Shown here piece after piece: positions 7,190 to 15,038 of a stretch of 19,650 bases of DNA. The stretch comes from Lachnospiraceae bacterium (GTDB taxonomy: Bacteria; Bacillota; Clostridia; Lachnospirales; Lachnospiraceae). The stretch spans positions 55,771 through 75,420 of the forward strand of contig VSNY01000001.1 of the NCBI GenBank assembly GCA_009774535.1, given 5' to 3'. Below the pieces are notes generated by a model. The model was not told where the DNA came from, ran no database searches, and was given only the letters and a program-made list of their open reading frames with translations. The stretch's first letter is position 1. Each line of letters starts with the position of its first letter. The translations under genes and the position numbers were made by a program.

Positions 7190-7882
7190 TTACATCAGAT
7201 TTGCAAATAACGGAGCGCCAATGACAGTCATAAGCCCTGCAACAGCGATCGCAAGGCTGCTCATCGCGCCTTCCGTCTCTCCCAGCTCCATCGCTTTGGC
7301 AGTTCCAATTGCATGCGCGCTGGCGCCAAGTGCAAGACCTTTTGCAGCTGGTTCCTGAATGCGGCATATTTTGCATAAAAATTCCGCCAGGACATTTCCA
7401 AGAATACCTGTAAGTATAATCACAGCAACCGTAATCGTTTCCACTCCGCCCAATTCTTTTGAAACGCTCATTCCGATAGCGGTAGTTATAGATTTTGGCA
7501 GCAGTGTCACGTACTGTTCATGGGTCAGGGAAAACAGCTGTGCCAGCACGAATACACTGCAAAAGCTTGTCAGCACACCTGCAGTAATACCCCCGGCGAT
7601 CGCTTTCTTATTGTTTTTAAGCGTCTCAACCTGCTGGTAAAGCGGCACAGCCAGGCAGATGGTAGACGGCGTCAGCAGGCAGCTGATATATTTTGCACTC
7701 TCCTGATACTTCACATAATCGATCTTAAAAACCACTAAAACCACCATTACCACAATAACCCCGATCAGCAGCGGGTTTAGGAGGGCAAAGCGGAATTTGC
7801 TCTTGATCAGCCGCCCGGCTTCATATGCGGCAAGGCTGATCCATGCGCCGAAAAAGGCGGATTCTGTCAAAAATTCTTTCAT
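7190..7882 (-). CDS. lrgB: LrgB/CidB/YsbB family membrane protein
   Basis: 230 aa, about 6-7 hydrophobic segments. Diagnostic blocks: LLTPSTICLAVPLYQQ, LLPKSITTAIGMSVSKELGG and LALGASAHAIGTAKAMELGE, the last being a hallmark of the LrgB family. In Staphylococcus aureus LrgAB affects murein hydrolase activity. In Bacillus subtilis the homologous PftAB pair imports pyruvate, and the plant LrgAB fusion PLGG1 carries glycolate and glycerate. Together with an FCD regulator, transport of a small carboxylate is the better guess here. The start is uncertain: ATG 7882 has GGAGAA about 11-12 bases upstream, while in-frame ATGs at 7900 and 7924 lack a ribosome binding site. The gap to lrgA is 87 nt and that to the regulator is 14 nt. 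Confidence 0.9.
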   Translation of the reverse strand: MKEFLTESAFFGAWISLAAYEAGRLIKSKFRFALLNPLLIGVIVVMVVLVVFKIDYVKYQESAKYISCLLTPSTICLAVPLYQQVETLKNNKKAIAGGITAGVLTSFCSVFVLAQLFSLTHEQYVTLLPKSITTAIGMSVSKELGGVETITVAVIILTGILGNVLAEFLCKICRIQEPAAKGLALGASAHAIGTAKAMELGETEGAMSSLAIAVAGLMTVIGAPLFANLM

Positions 7883-7969
7883 TGCTGATAAGTTCTCCAT
7901 TCTGAAACATACTTGAACTTGCATTCCGTGAGAAATACTTCCCAGTTTATGCCATAACTAAGACATACA

Positions 7970-8338
7970 TTAAGATCTTTTGGTATTTTTTGCCCGCTCT
8001 TTGCGTATCAGGCGCTGTGTTACCTGTCCGGTTACTGCCATTACGATAATAGTCGTAAGAAAGGTGATCAGCATGACAGGAATCCAAATGGGCTGCAAGA
8101 CAGGCCAGGCGTCCAGAAGTCCTACAGCAGCCGGAATAAACATTACTGGCATAATCTCAATCAAAAATACGGCGGCTTCTTTTACTTGCTCCAGCTTAAG
8201 AATACCTGTGTATAAGGCCGCGAACATAAGGAGCAGGCCGCATACGCTGGCAGGGATCGGGAGCGGTATGAATAAGTACAAAATCTCGCCGAGGAATGAG
8301 AAAAGCAGGATGATACTAAATTGGCGTAACAGTTTCAT
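7970..8338 (-). CDS. lrgA: LrgA/CidA family membrane protein
   Basis: 122 aa with four hydrophobic segments and a basic tail (RLIRKERAKNTKRS), the size and shape of LrgA/CidA holin-like proteins. The family motif PLPIPASVCGLLLMF is clear, as is the following LKLEQVKEAAVFLIEIMPVM. It is the first gene of an lrgA-lrgB-gntR operon and is expected to form a complex with LrgB. Two ATGs compete. The one at 8347 directly touches the Shine-Dalgarno sequence AGGAG (8348-8352). The one at 8338 has it 9 bases upstream and is preferred (MKLLRQ). The promoter (8366-8394) and a palindromic operator lie immediately upstream. Confidence 0.9.
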   Translation of the reverse strand: MKLLRQFSIILLFSFLGEILYLFIPLPIPASVCGLLLMFAALYTGILKLEQVKEAAVFLIEIMPVMFIPAAVGLLDAWPVLQPIWIPVMLITFLTTIIVMAVTGQVTQRLIRKERAKNTKRS

Positions 8339-8353
8339 TTTTTTCATCTCCTA

Positions 8354-8368
8354 ACTGGTAGTACCAGT
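8354..8368. promoter_or_regulatory. FadR/FCD-type operator in front of lrgA
   Basis: ACTGGTA-G-TACCAGT is a perfect 15-bp palindrome with a one-base centre. It contains TGGT-NNN-ACCA, the core arrangement known for FCD-GntR operators (TNGTNNNACNA). It overlaps the last three bases of the -10 box and covers the predicted transcription start, so a bound regulator would block initiation. The FCD-GntR gene of this operon is the obvious candidate. Confidence 0.75.
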
Positions 8369-8394
8369 ATATAAGATAGAAATTAAAATGTCAA
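8366..8394 (-). promoter_or_regulatory. Sigma-A promoter of the lrgA-lrgB-gntR operon
   Basis: On the minus strand TTGACA (8389-8394), a 17-base spacer, then TATACT (8366-8371). Nearly consensus. The leader is very short, roughly 20 nt to the chosen ATG, and is mostly occupied by the palindrome and AGGAG. Confidence 0.85.
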
Positions 8395-8414
8395 GTTAAA
8401 TGTTGGGTATAATC

Positions 8415-8433
8415 CGGACGACACAGCGGGCGG
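8415..8433. repeat. Intergenic repeat fragment (copy C)
   Basis: CGGACGACACAGCGGGCGG matches the minus strand of 3698-3716 in 18 of 19 bases. It lies between the lrg promoter and the end of the ABC permease gene (8461), so it may serve the 3' end of that minus-strand transcript. No T-run typical of a terminator is seen. Confidence 0.5.
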
Positions 8434-8460
8434 AGGGCCTGCCATCCCCCCTCGGCTCCC

Positions 8461-9246
8461 TCAAAAAATATCCTTCCGCAAATACTCCCACATTCCGCAC
8501 AATACCCCCACGACTGCAACTCCCATCCCAATCGTCACTTTCCTCCCATCCAGACAAAGCTCCGCAACCACCTGCGTACCATCCGCATACCCAAACGGCG
8601 TCAAAAACTTCAAAAACTCCGCCCGATCCGAGATATTCGCGATCAGATTCAAAAAATACATCAGCGCAGCAATCCCAAGCCCCACTCCGGCGCTGCCTGT
8701 GCGCAAAAACGCGGAAATTCCAAAACAGATCCCTGCAAGTTCCAGCTGCAGCAAAAAATAAGCCAAATGCAGCAGTCCCAGTTCTTCCCAGGGAATCGGT
8801 TCCCCGATTAGCGTAATACAGGCTGCGGACAGCAGAAAGACGATCAGATTCAGTAAAATAACCTGTATCAGCACGGATATCAGTTTCTGTGTGACCAGAC
8901 GCACACGGCTGACCGGATGCGTAAACAGAAATTCCGCAGTATGTTCTTTTTCCTCCTTGGCAAGCGCAGACACAGCGCATATAGAAGCAAAAAACGCTCC
9001 GCCCAGTCCAAGAATATTGCCGCATTCTACAGCGTAAAAGCCGGTAAACGTACCAAAGCTGACTTTATCCATGCCAAAGGCTTCGGTAAAGCTGCCCATG
9101 GAAGAAAACATTTCGTTTATGCCGTCCATTTCTCCTTTCATTTCAGGGAACAGGAAAATGCAGACGACGAGCAGGAAACTGATCGATATTGTCCAGATGA
9201 GGAAAGAAATCCTGCCCTGGCGCAGTTCATGACGGATCATAGTCAT
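8461..9246 (-). CDS. ABC-2 type transporter permease
   Basis: 261 aa with six hydrophobic segments. Segment one (FLIWTISISFLLVVCIFLFP) is followed by a loop, then FFASICAVSALAKEEKEHTA with the coupling-type sequence EFLFTHPVSR, which is typical of ABC-2 permeases in multi-gene exporters. The substrate is unknown. The start is the ATG at 9244-9246 (MTMIRHELRQGR) because GGAGGT lies 7 bases upstream. The longer frame beginning at 9261 uses the ATG that overlaps this Shine-Dalgarno sequence. It follows the ATPase gene by 84 nt and completes an exporter with it. The TetR gene upstream of the ATPase is the likely controller. Confidence 0.85.
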   Translation of the reverse strand: MTMIRHELRQGRISFLIWTISISFLLVVCIFLFPEMKGEMDGINEMFSSMGSFTEAFGMDKVSFGTFTGFYAVECGNILGLGGAFFASICAVSALAKEEKEHTAEFLFTHPVSRVRLVTQKLISVLIQVILLNLIVFLLSAACITLIGEPIPWEELGLLHLAYFLLQLELAGICFGISAFLRTGSAGVGLGIAALMYFLNLIANISDRAEFLKFLTPFGYADGTQVVAELCLDGRKVTIGMGVAVVGVLCGMWEYLRKDIF

Positions 9247-9279
9247 TATAGATACCTCCATTAAATAAAGAAGGATCAG

Positions 9280-9324
9280 CCGTCTGTGCAGATGGCAGAC
9301 GGACAGTTCCTTGCCGACAGTTCC
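9280..9324. repeat. Hairpin and short direct repeat between ABC ATPase and permease genes
   Basis: CCGTCTG (9280-9286) pairs perfectly with CAGACGG (9296-9302). Adjacent to it, GACAGTTCC occurs twice (9302-9310 and 9316-9324, 14-base period). There is no T-run on the minus strand, so this is more likely an mRNA processing or stability hairpin between the two cistrons than a terminator. Confidence 0.4.
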
Positions 9325-9330
9325 GATACG

Positions 9331-10227
9331 TCAGCGTCCGGAATCCAGATAATAGTGCATAAAAATTTCTTCCAGATCTGGTTCCCGGGCCGACAGGTCT
9401 TTGACCGGATGTGCGGCCAAAAACCGGAGCAGCAGATTCATATCTCCGCTGAATAAAAAGCAAATACCCTGTTCATCCTGTGAAATGTCGCGAACGCCGT
9501 CCAGCGCGGTAACCGAGGCCAGAAAAGCGCTGTCGTTTTCTGTGCGGACATGGATGCGTTTTGCGTTCGTCTTTGCCAGCGCTTCCACGGTATCGCAGGC
9601 GATCAGACGGCCTTCCCGGATAATGGCGGCGCGCGTGCAGTAGCGTTGGATTTCGGATAAAATATGAGAGGAAAGAAAAATAGTCATCCCCTGCGCATGG
9701 CATTCCTGTAAAATAGCAAAAAATTCCCGCTGCATAAACGGGTCCAGTCCGCTTGTCGGTTCGTCTAAGATACATAGGCGCGGGCTGGACTGCAGGGCGC
9801 ATACGATCCCCAGTTTTTTGCGGTTTCCCAAGGAAAGCTCCGAGACCTTTTTGGAGGTATCCAGGGTTAGTCTGGTACAAAGCTGCCCGGCATTGCGGCT
9901 GCAGTCTATGCCGCGCAGGTCAGCAGAGAGACGGATCACGTCTTTGACGCGCATGCCCGGATAAAAGACGGCTTCTGCAGGCAGATATCCGGTCTGGGAA
10001 AGCAGCTGTTCTTTTTTGCAGGATAAAATATCGTTTCCAAAAATGCTGGCCGTTCCGCTGTCAGGATGCAGCAGACCTAACAGCGTATGGATCGTTGTGC
10101 TTTTTCCGGCTCCGTTTGGGCCGATAAATCCGAAAAAATCCCCTTCCGGAATTGAAAAATGAATATCGGTAATGCCGCGCGAAGTTTTGTAGGATTTGGT
10201 AAGGTGGTGGATGGTAACTGCGTTCAT
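9331..10227 (-). CDS. ABC transporter ATP-binding protein
   Basis: 298 aa, single ABC domain. Walker A GPNGAGKST (residues 36-44), Q-loop region SQTGYLPAEAVF, signature LSLGN (a variant of LSGGQ), Walker B RLCILDEPTSGLD and H-loop LSSHILSEI are all present. The roughly 80 C-terminal residues form the extra domain seen in ABC-2 export ATPases of the drug or antimicrobial-peptide type (EVEALAKTNAKRIHVRTEND region). It energises the permease encoded 84 nt downstream. Start: ATG 10225-10227 with AAAGGAGAA upstream. It begins 38 nt after the TetR stop, consistent with a TetR-ABC operon. Substrate unknown; exporters with this layout often give resistance to toxic compounds. Confidence 0.92.
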   Translation of the reverse strand: MNAVTIHHLTKSYKTSRGITDIHFSIPEGDFFGFIGPNGAGKSTTIHTLLGLLHPDSGTASIFGNDILSCKKEQLLSQTGYLPAEAVFYPGMRVKDVIRLSADLRGIDCSRNAGQLCTRLTLDTSKKVSELSLGNRKKLGIVCALQSSPRLCILDEPTSGLDPFMQREFFAILQECHAQGMTIFLSSHILSEIQRYCTRAAIIREGRLIACDTVEALAKTNAKRIHVRTENDSAFLASVTALDGVRDISQDEQGICFLFSGDMNLLLRFLAAHPVKDLSAREPDLEEIFMHYYLDSGR

Positions 10228-10265
10228 AATTGTTCTCCTTTTTTCAGATCTGGCTTAGAGCGTGG

Positions 10266-10871
10266 TTATTTCAGATAAAGATGCTTCCAGAACTGGATCA
10301 TACTGCCGAAATCCTGTTCAATGGATTTGCTGTCAAGCGGTGTGTGCCGCAGCATTTCCCATAAGTATCCTTCTGCGGCAAGGTACATTTCCCGGTACAT
10401 CATCTTTAAGTCCAGGCCGTCTTTAAACTGGGACGGGTCCAGATTTTTCAGAGCGTCTTTTGCGTCCGCGTTTTGAAAGGCTTCATAGCTTTTGTGGATG
10501 GCGGGAGCTACGGCCGGATCTTCTTCATAAAATGCCTTAATTGCAAAATTGCCCATATCCGGATATTCGCGCATCAGATCCATCTTAGCCTTCATGCCGC
10601 GTTCCAACATTTCAAACAGGCTGGTTTGGCTGTAGCAGTCATAGGCGTTCATGGAGCGGATGGTTGCGTGTATACAATTTTCCCAAAGGAACAGATACAG
10701 TTCCTGTTTATTGCGGAAATAGTAAAACAGCAGGGATTTACTGATCCCCGCGGCAGCCGCGATTTCACTGACGGGCGATTTTTTATAGGAGTTTTGGGAA
10801 AAGACATGGTAACCAGCGTTTAAAATTGCCTGCTGACGCTCTTTTGGCAGTGAAAAAAATTTATCGTTCAT
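10266..10871 (-). CDS. TetR/AcrR family transcriptional regulator
   Basis: 201 aa. The N-terminal helix-turn-helix is clear: RQQAILNAGYHVFSQNSYKK, then VSEIAAAAGISKSLLFYYFR and NKQELYLFLWEN. The rest is the helical ligand-binding domain, with no recognisable ligand. The frame extends upstream to 10961, but ATG 10869-10871 is chosen because AGGAGG sits 6 bases before it (AGGAGGCCCCTTATG). As first gene before the ABC ATPase and permease, it probably represses this exporter operon and itself. A candidate operator lies in its leader at 10887-10903. Confidence 0.9.
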   Translation of the reverse strand: MNDKFFSLPKERQQAILNAGYHVFSQNSYKKSPVSEIAAAAGISKSLLFYYFRNKQELYLFLWENCIHATIRSMNAYDCYSQTSLFEMLERGMKAKMDLMREYPDMGNFAIKAFYEEDPAVAPAIHKSYEAFQNADAKDALKNLDPSQFKDGLDLKMMYREMYLAAEGYLWEMLRHTPLDSKSIEQDFGSMIQFWKHLYLK

Positions 10872-10886
10872 AAGGGGCCTCCTGTG

Positions 10887-10913
10887 CTGACCATTCCAGT
10901 CAGTTTTATTATA
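10887..10913 (-). promoter_or_regulatory. -10 box and candidate TetR operator of the ABC exporter operon
   Basis: On the minus strand TATAAT (10908-10913, shown as ATTATA on plus) is perfect, but no good -35 is seen 16-18 bases upstream. Just downstream lies CTGAC-N7-GTCAG (10887-10903), an imperfect palindrome covering the likely transcription start, which suits autorepression by the TetR protein. Upstream, CGGT-TG-ACCG (10916-10925) is a second short symmetry. Confidence 0.5.
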
Positions 10914-10955
10914 TCCGGTTGACCGTTTTTGAGAAGACCCTTTTTTGAAAAAATG

Positions 10956-10984
10956 TTGCATTTTCCTTATGGTCTGATTATAAT
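10956..10984 (+). promoter_or_regulatory. Sigma-A promoter of the hybrid kinase operon
   Basis: TTGCAT (10956-10961), 17-base spacer, TATAAT (10979-10984). It faces away from the TetR promoter and gives a leader of roughly 70 nt to the kinase start. Confidence 0.7.
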
Positions 10985-11064
10985 TGAAGAAAGAATGACC
11001 GGGATTTTACAACAGATGGCGAAAATGAATTTTCAGACACGCCCTGGACAGGATGGTATTATTT

Positions 11065-14000
11065 ATGAAACATTTACGTAAAGCGGCAGCGCTCTCTATA
11101 TTGCTGATCGTTATAGTGATGGGGGCTGCATGGAAGGGCGTTCAGTCCACGGAAGAATCTCCGCAGGATCAGGTGGAATATTTCCTGGCGGAAGGCTGGT
11201 CGGTCGGGATTTTGGAAGATGCGCATGTTTCGGATGCGGGATGGGAAGATCCGGATCTTATGCGTCAAATGGTGAAAAGCGTATTACTGGGCAGTGGATG
11301 CAGGTCTGCGGATCTGCCTTACCAGGGAACCAGCGGCCCGAATGATATTGTGATTTATAAAAATATACTTCCCAAAGAAACAGCAGGGAAAAAAATCAGA
11401 TTTTCCACGCAGGATTCCTCTGTACAGGTCTATCTGGATGGTGAAATTATCTACCATTGCAGACACGGCGTGGAGGAGAGTTTGGAAGAAACGGACGGCG
11501 TCGAAAATCATACGGTGCAGATTCCTGAGATAACAGGCATCGGGGAAATCTGGATCCTGCAGTGGTCAGCGCAGGCGGACGCGGCGGGCAGTCTGGATAT
11601 GGTAATGATGGAACTGCGGGATATGGTGGTGGTCGGGGTCGTAGGAAACGATATTTTGGATATTGTCTGCTGCCTGCTGATTGTGATTATGGCGATGATT
11701 GCGTTTGTGATCGCTCTGATCAGGCGGTATACCGGACTGCCCGGCAGAGGGGAGCTGTATCTGGGACTGACGTGTCTGGCGGCGGGTATTTATTGCTTTA
11801 TTGGAACGGATACACTGAGCATATTTTATAATCTGGAGGAAGCATATGCGATACAGGAGTATCTGGTATTGCTGCTTCCATTGTTGTTGGCGCTGTATTA
11901 TGAACGGAGTCTGCGCAGTATTTATCCGCGACGGTTTCTGATGCTGATGGGCCTGGTCTGCGTGTATACGGTGGTACAGATTTTGGTGCATCTTCTGGGC
12001 ATGTGTGATCCGGAAGAAATGACTGGGGCGTCTGCAGCTGCCATCGGGGTGGTCGGCGTGACTGCCGTCGTAAGCCTGATACAATATCACTGCAGGCACA
12101 GGACTTATCAGATCTGGCTTTCTGTACTGGCAATGGCCGCAGTGCTTGTAAGCGGAGCTGCGAATATCGTTTTGTATATCGTATTTCACAAGCTGTATGT
12201 CCGTACAGCGGGACAGTACAGCATTACGATATTCAGCCTTTTGATGGCTGTCCAGCATATCTTTCAGCTGGCAAAAGAACACCGGGCGGATGTGGAAGAG
12301 CGGGCGCAGGAGGCGGAGCGCCAGAACCTGCTGCTGGCGCAGGCGAAAGAGGACGCAGATGCGGCCAGAGTGGAAGCGCTGGAGGCGAACGAGGCGAAGG
12401 GCAGGTTTTTGGCGCATATGTCCCACGAGATCCGCACGCCCATCAACGCCGTACTCGGTATGGATGAAATGATTCTGCGGGAAACGAAAGAGCAGAATAT
12501 CAAGGAATACGCGATGGATATTTACCAGGCCGGGCAGACGCTGCTGTCCCTGATCAATGATATCCTGGATTTTTCTAAGATTGATTCCGGCAAGATGGAG
12601 ATCGTTCCAGTGGAATATGATATCAGCAGCCTGATTCACGATCTGCTGAATATGGCGGCCCAGCGCGCAGGAGAAAAGCAGATCCGGCTGGAGGCGCAGG
12701 TGGATCATAAGATTCCTTCCCGGCTGTACGGGGATGACGTACGGATCAGACAGGTGCTGACAAATATCCTGACGAACGCGGTAAAATATACGCCTGAAGG
12801 AACGGTCTGGCTGCGGGTCAATAGCCGCTGCACGAATGACCTTGCGGTGCTGTCGTTTGAAGTGGAGGATACCGGCATCGGCATTCGGGAAGAGGATCTG
12901 CCGAAGCTGACCGCAGAGTTTGAACGGATTGAGGAAAACCGCAACCGCAATATCGAAGGCACCGGACTTGGCATGAGTATTACACTGCAGCTGCTGGCTC
13001 TGATGGGAAGCAGACTGCACGTCGAGAGTGAGTATGGCAAAGGATCTAAATTTTCCTTTGAACTGGAACAAAAAGTGACAGACCATACGCCAGTCGGGGA
13101 CTTTGAAGCAAGAGTCCGGCTGCTGAGTCAGGACTATAACTATGAGTCGACGATCTGCGCGCCGGATGCGAAAATATTAGTGGTGGATGACAATGCGGTC
13201 AACCGAAAAGTGCTGCGCAGCCTGCTAAAAGAAACGCAGATGCAGATCACAGAGGCGGAAGGCGGGATGCAGTGTCTGGAATTGGTGCGGCAGGAACACT
13301 ATGACCTGATTTTTTTGGATCATATGATGCCGGAGATGGACGGCATAGAAACGCTACGCCGTATCCGTGGGCTGTCTGACTGCCCATGTCAGGATACGCC
13401 GATTATTGTGCTGACGGCGAACGCGGTTTCGGGGGCGAAAGAAGCTTATCTTGCGGAAGGTTTTGATGATTTTCTGTCTAAGCCGATCGTTCCGGATAAA
13501 CTGGAGCATATCATTCGGCATATGCTGCCGGAACGTCTGTTTCAGGATGCTGCGGATTACATAGATAAGAATGAGCAGCAGCAGATACAGGCAGGCGCAA
13601 AGGCAGGTCTGCCGGATGATCTTGCGCAGGTGGACGGGCTGGACTGGCAGTATGCATGGCTGCATTTGCCGGATATAGAACTGCTGGAATATACGGTGAA
13701 AGAATTTCATGCACAGATCATAGCGGCTGCAGACCGTTTGGAACAGGCGTTTGCACAGATCAAGGATGACAGGCAGTATCTGGATCTTTACCGGATTCAG
13801 GTGCATGCGATGAAAAGCCTGGCAGCTACGGTAGGTATCGTTCCGCTGGCTGGTATGGCAAAGATTCTGGAATATGCCGCAAAAGACGGCGATCTGGAAA
13901 AGATGGTATCTGTCACGCCGGTATTTTTGGAAGAATGGCGCGGTTATGAGCAGAAACTGCAAGGTGTTTTTGGAATCGGGGTACAGACCGGGGAGAAAAA

Positions 14001-14223
14001 AGAAATTACGGATGGCTCGGTCATTCAGGCGCTTGTGGAAATGCTAAGGTTAAGCGTAGAGGAGATGGATATTGACCAGGCGGACGAGCTTATGCGTCAG
14101 CTGCGGGAATACAGCTATCCGCCGGAAGCGCGGGAAACGGTTCAAAAGCTGGCGGAAGCAGTTACCAGTCTGGATCAGGAAGAAACGGGCCGCCTGGCGG
14201 ATGTGCTGGCTGGCCAGCTGTAG
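11065..14223 (+). CDS. 7TM hybrid sensor histidine kinase (HK-REC-Hpt)
   Basis: 1052 aa. Residues 5-24 are a signal/TM segment. Residues about 25-190 are an extracytoplasmic beta-rich sensor (QVYLDGEIIYHCRHGVEE), reminiscent of carbohydrate-binding-like 7TMR-DISM extracellular domains. Residues about 195-400 hold a seven-helix membrane domain, followed by a coiled coil rich in E, A and R. The HisKA box HMSHEIRTPINAVLG carries His454. HATPase_c has N box LTNILTNAVKYT, G1 DTGIGI and G2 GTGLGMSITLQLL. The receiver has Asp708/709 (VVDDN), phospho-acceptor Asp752 (LDHMMPEMDG) and Lys806. The C-terminal Hpt has VHAMKSLAATVG with His914. All phosphorelay residues are present. An in-frame ATG at 11053 is possible but worse placed; AGGA lies about 11 bases before ATG 11065. 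The Hpt probably passes phosphate to the receiver protein encoded next. Confidence 0.92.
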   Translation: MKHLRKAAALSILLIVIVMGAAWKGVQSTEESPQDQVEYFLAEGWSVGILEDAHVSDAGWEDPDLMRQMVKSVLLGSGCRSADLPYQGTSGPNDIVIYKNILPKETAGKKIRFSTQDSSVQVYLDGEIIYHCRHGVEESLEETDGVENHTVQIPEITGIGEIWILQWSAQADAAGSLDMVMMELRDMVVVGVVGNDILDIVCCLLIVIMAMIAFVIALIRRYTGLPGRGELYLGLTCLAAGIYCFIGTDTLSIFYNLEEAYAIQEYLVLLLPLLLALYYERSLRSIYPRRFLMLMGLVCVYTVVQILVHLLGMCDPEEMTGASAAAIGVVGVTAVVSLIQYHCRHRTYQIWLSVLAMAAVLVSGAANIVLYIVFHKLYVRTAGQYSITIFSLLMAVQHIFQLAKEHRADVEERAQEAERQNLLLAQAKEDADAARVEALEANEAKGRFLAHMSHEIRTPINAVLGMDEMILRETKEQNIKEYAMDIYQAGQTLLSLINDILDFSKIDSGKMEIVPVEYDISSLIHDLLNMAAQRAGEKQIRLEAQVDHKIPSRLYGDDVRIRQVLTNILTNAVKYTPEGTVWLRVNSRCTNDLAVLSFEVEDTGIGIREEDLPKLTAEFERIEENRNRNIEGTGLGMSITLQLLALMGSRLHVESEYGKGSKFSFELEQKVTDHTPVGDFEARVRLLSQDYNYESTICAPDAKILVVDDNAVNRKVLRSLLKETQMQITEAEGGMQCLELVRQEHYDLIFLDHMMPEMDGIETLRRIRGLSDCPCQDTPIIVLTANAVSGAKEAYLAEGFDDFLSKPIVPDKLEHIIRHMLPERLFQDAADYIDKNEQQQIQAGAKAGLPDDLAQVDGLDWQYAWLHLPDIELLEYTVKEFHAQIIAAADRLEQAFAQIKDDRQYLDLYRIQVHAMKSLAATVGIVPLAGMAKILEYAAKDGDLEKMVSVTPVFLEEWRGYEQKLQGVFGIGVQTGEKKEITDGSVIQALVEMLRLSVEEMDIDQADELMRQLREYSYPPEARETVQKLAEAVTSLDQEETGRLADVLAGQL

Positions 14224-14262
14224 CAGGCGTACCGGCTGGTCAGGAAATGTTTGGAGGGGAAA

Positions 14263-15036
14263 ATGAAAAAAATTTTATTAATCGGGAAATTAAACAGCAT
14301 TGTAAAAGAAACAAACCACTTTTTATCACAGTATTTTCATGTGCAGCTTTGTTCGGAAAATGCGAATGTATTAGAAGGGATGCTGAAAATTGTCAATCCT
14401 GATCTGGTGCTGATCAGCCTGATCGGGGCTTATGATATTGATACGTCTATCTTTTTTTTATTAAACGATCAATATGCGCAAGTTCCGGTTCTGACGATTG
14501 GCACCAAAGAAGAAAGCAGCACGTTTTTTAAATATTATGAAGACGGACAGTTTGAAAACCTGATCCGTCCGGTGGAGAATACGGTGATCCTGGAAGCGGT
14601 CTGCAGAAGGCTGGATTTGGACAAACAGGCGGTAGAGCGGGAAGCGGCAGAACAACAGAAGGAACAGGAAGGCAAAAAACGCATTCTGGTTGTGGATGAT
14701 AACGGCACCACGCTCCGCACGATGAAGGCGATGCTGGAAGAGCATTATGAAGTCGCCGTAGCGATATCCGGCGCGCAGGCGATGACGTCCATTGGAAAAA
14801 AAAGGCCGGATCTGATCCTGCTGGATTATGAAATGCCGGTGTGCGACGGCAGAATGACACTGGAGATGATCCGCGCGGATGAGGATCTAAAAGATATTCC
14901 GGTTATTTTTTTAACTGCTGTCAATGACCGTGCAAATATTGAAGCGGTACTAAAATTAAAGCCCGCGGGGTATTTCTTAAAGCCTGCGGTAAAAGACCAG
15001 CTGCTTGCAGAATTACAAAAAGTATTAGGGAGATAA
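14263..15036 (+). CDS. Pseudo-receiver/receiver two-domain response protein without DNA-binding domain
   Basis: 257 aa. Residues 1-120 have the receiver fold pattern but lack its chemistry: GK replaces the acidic pair, Ser52 stands where the phospho-Asp belongs (PDLVLIS), and Arg102 replaces the Lys (LIRPV). After a charged linker (EREAAEQQKEQEGKK) residues 138-257 form a canonical receiver: Asp145/146 (VVDDN), Asp188 (LLDYEMP), Thr218 (FLTAV) and Lys240 (YFLKPA). No output domain follows, so signalling must go through protein contacts. Start: ATG 14263 with GGAGGGG just upstream. A TTG at 14251 would be in frame but overlaps the Shine-Dalgarno sequence. It sits 39 nt after the hybrid kinase and 2 nt before the MATE gene, and is the natural acceptor for that kinase's Hpt. 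Confidence 0.88.
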   Translation: MKKILLIGKLNSIVKETNHFLSQYFHVQLCSENANVLEGMLKIVNPDLVLISLIGAYDIDTSIFFLLNDQYAQVPVLTIGTKEESSTFFKYYEDGQFENLIRPVENTVILEAVCRRLDLDKQAVEREAAEQQKEQEGKKRILVVDDNGTTLRTMKAMLEEHYEVAVAISGAQAMTSIGKKRPDLILLDYEMPVCDGRMTLEMIRADEDLKDIPVIFLTAVNDRANIEAVLKLKPAGYFLKPAVKDQLLAELQKVLGR

Positions 15037-15038
15037 AG

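Noticed and set aside
8396..9025. 209-codon minus-strand frame
   Set aside because: Shifted-frame shadow of the ABC permease, whose hydrophobic segments and ribosome binding site are clear.
11566..13086. 506-codon open frame on the minus strand
   Set aside because: Antisense to the hybrid kinase, whose domains and catalytic motifs are continuous. The translated product is rich in His, Gln and Arg with no family pattern, typical of a shadow frame in G+C-rich DNA.
13354..13962. 202-codon minus-strand frame
   Set aside because: Antisense to the receiver and Hpt domains of the hybrid kinase. Composition is that of a shadow frame.
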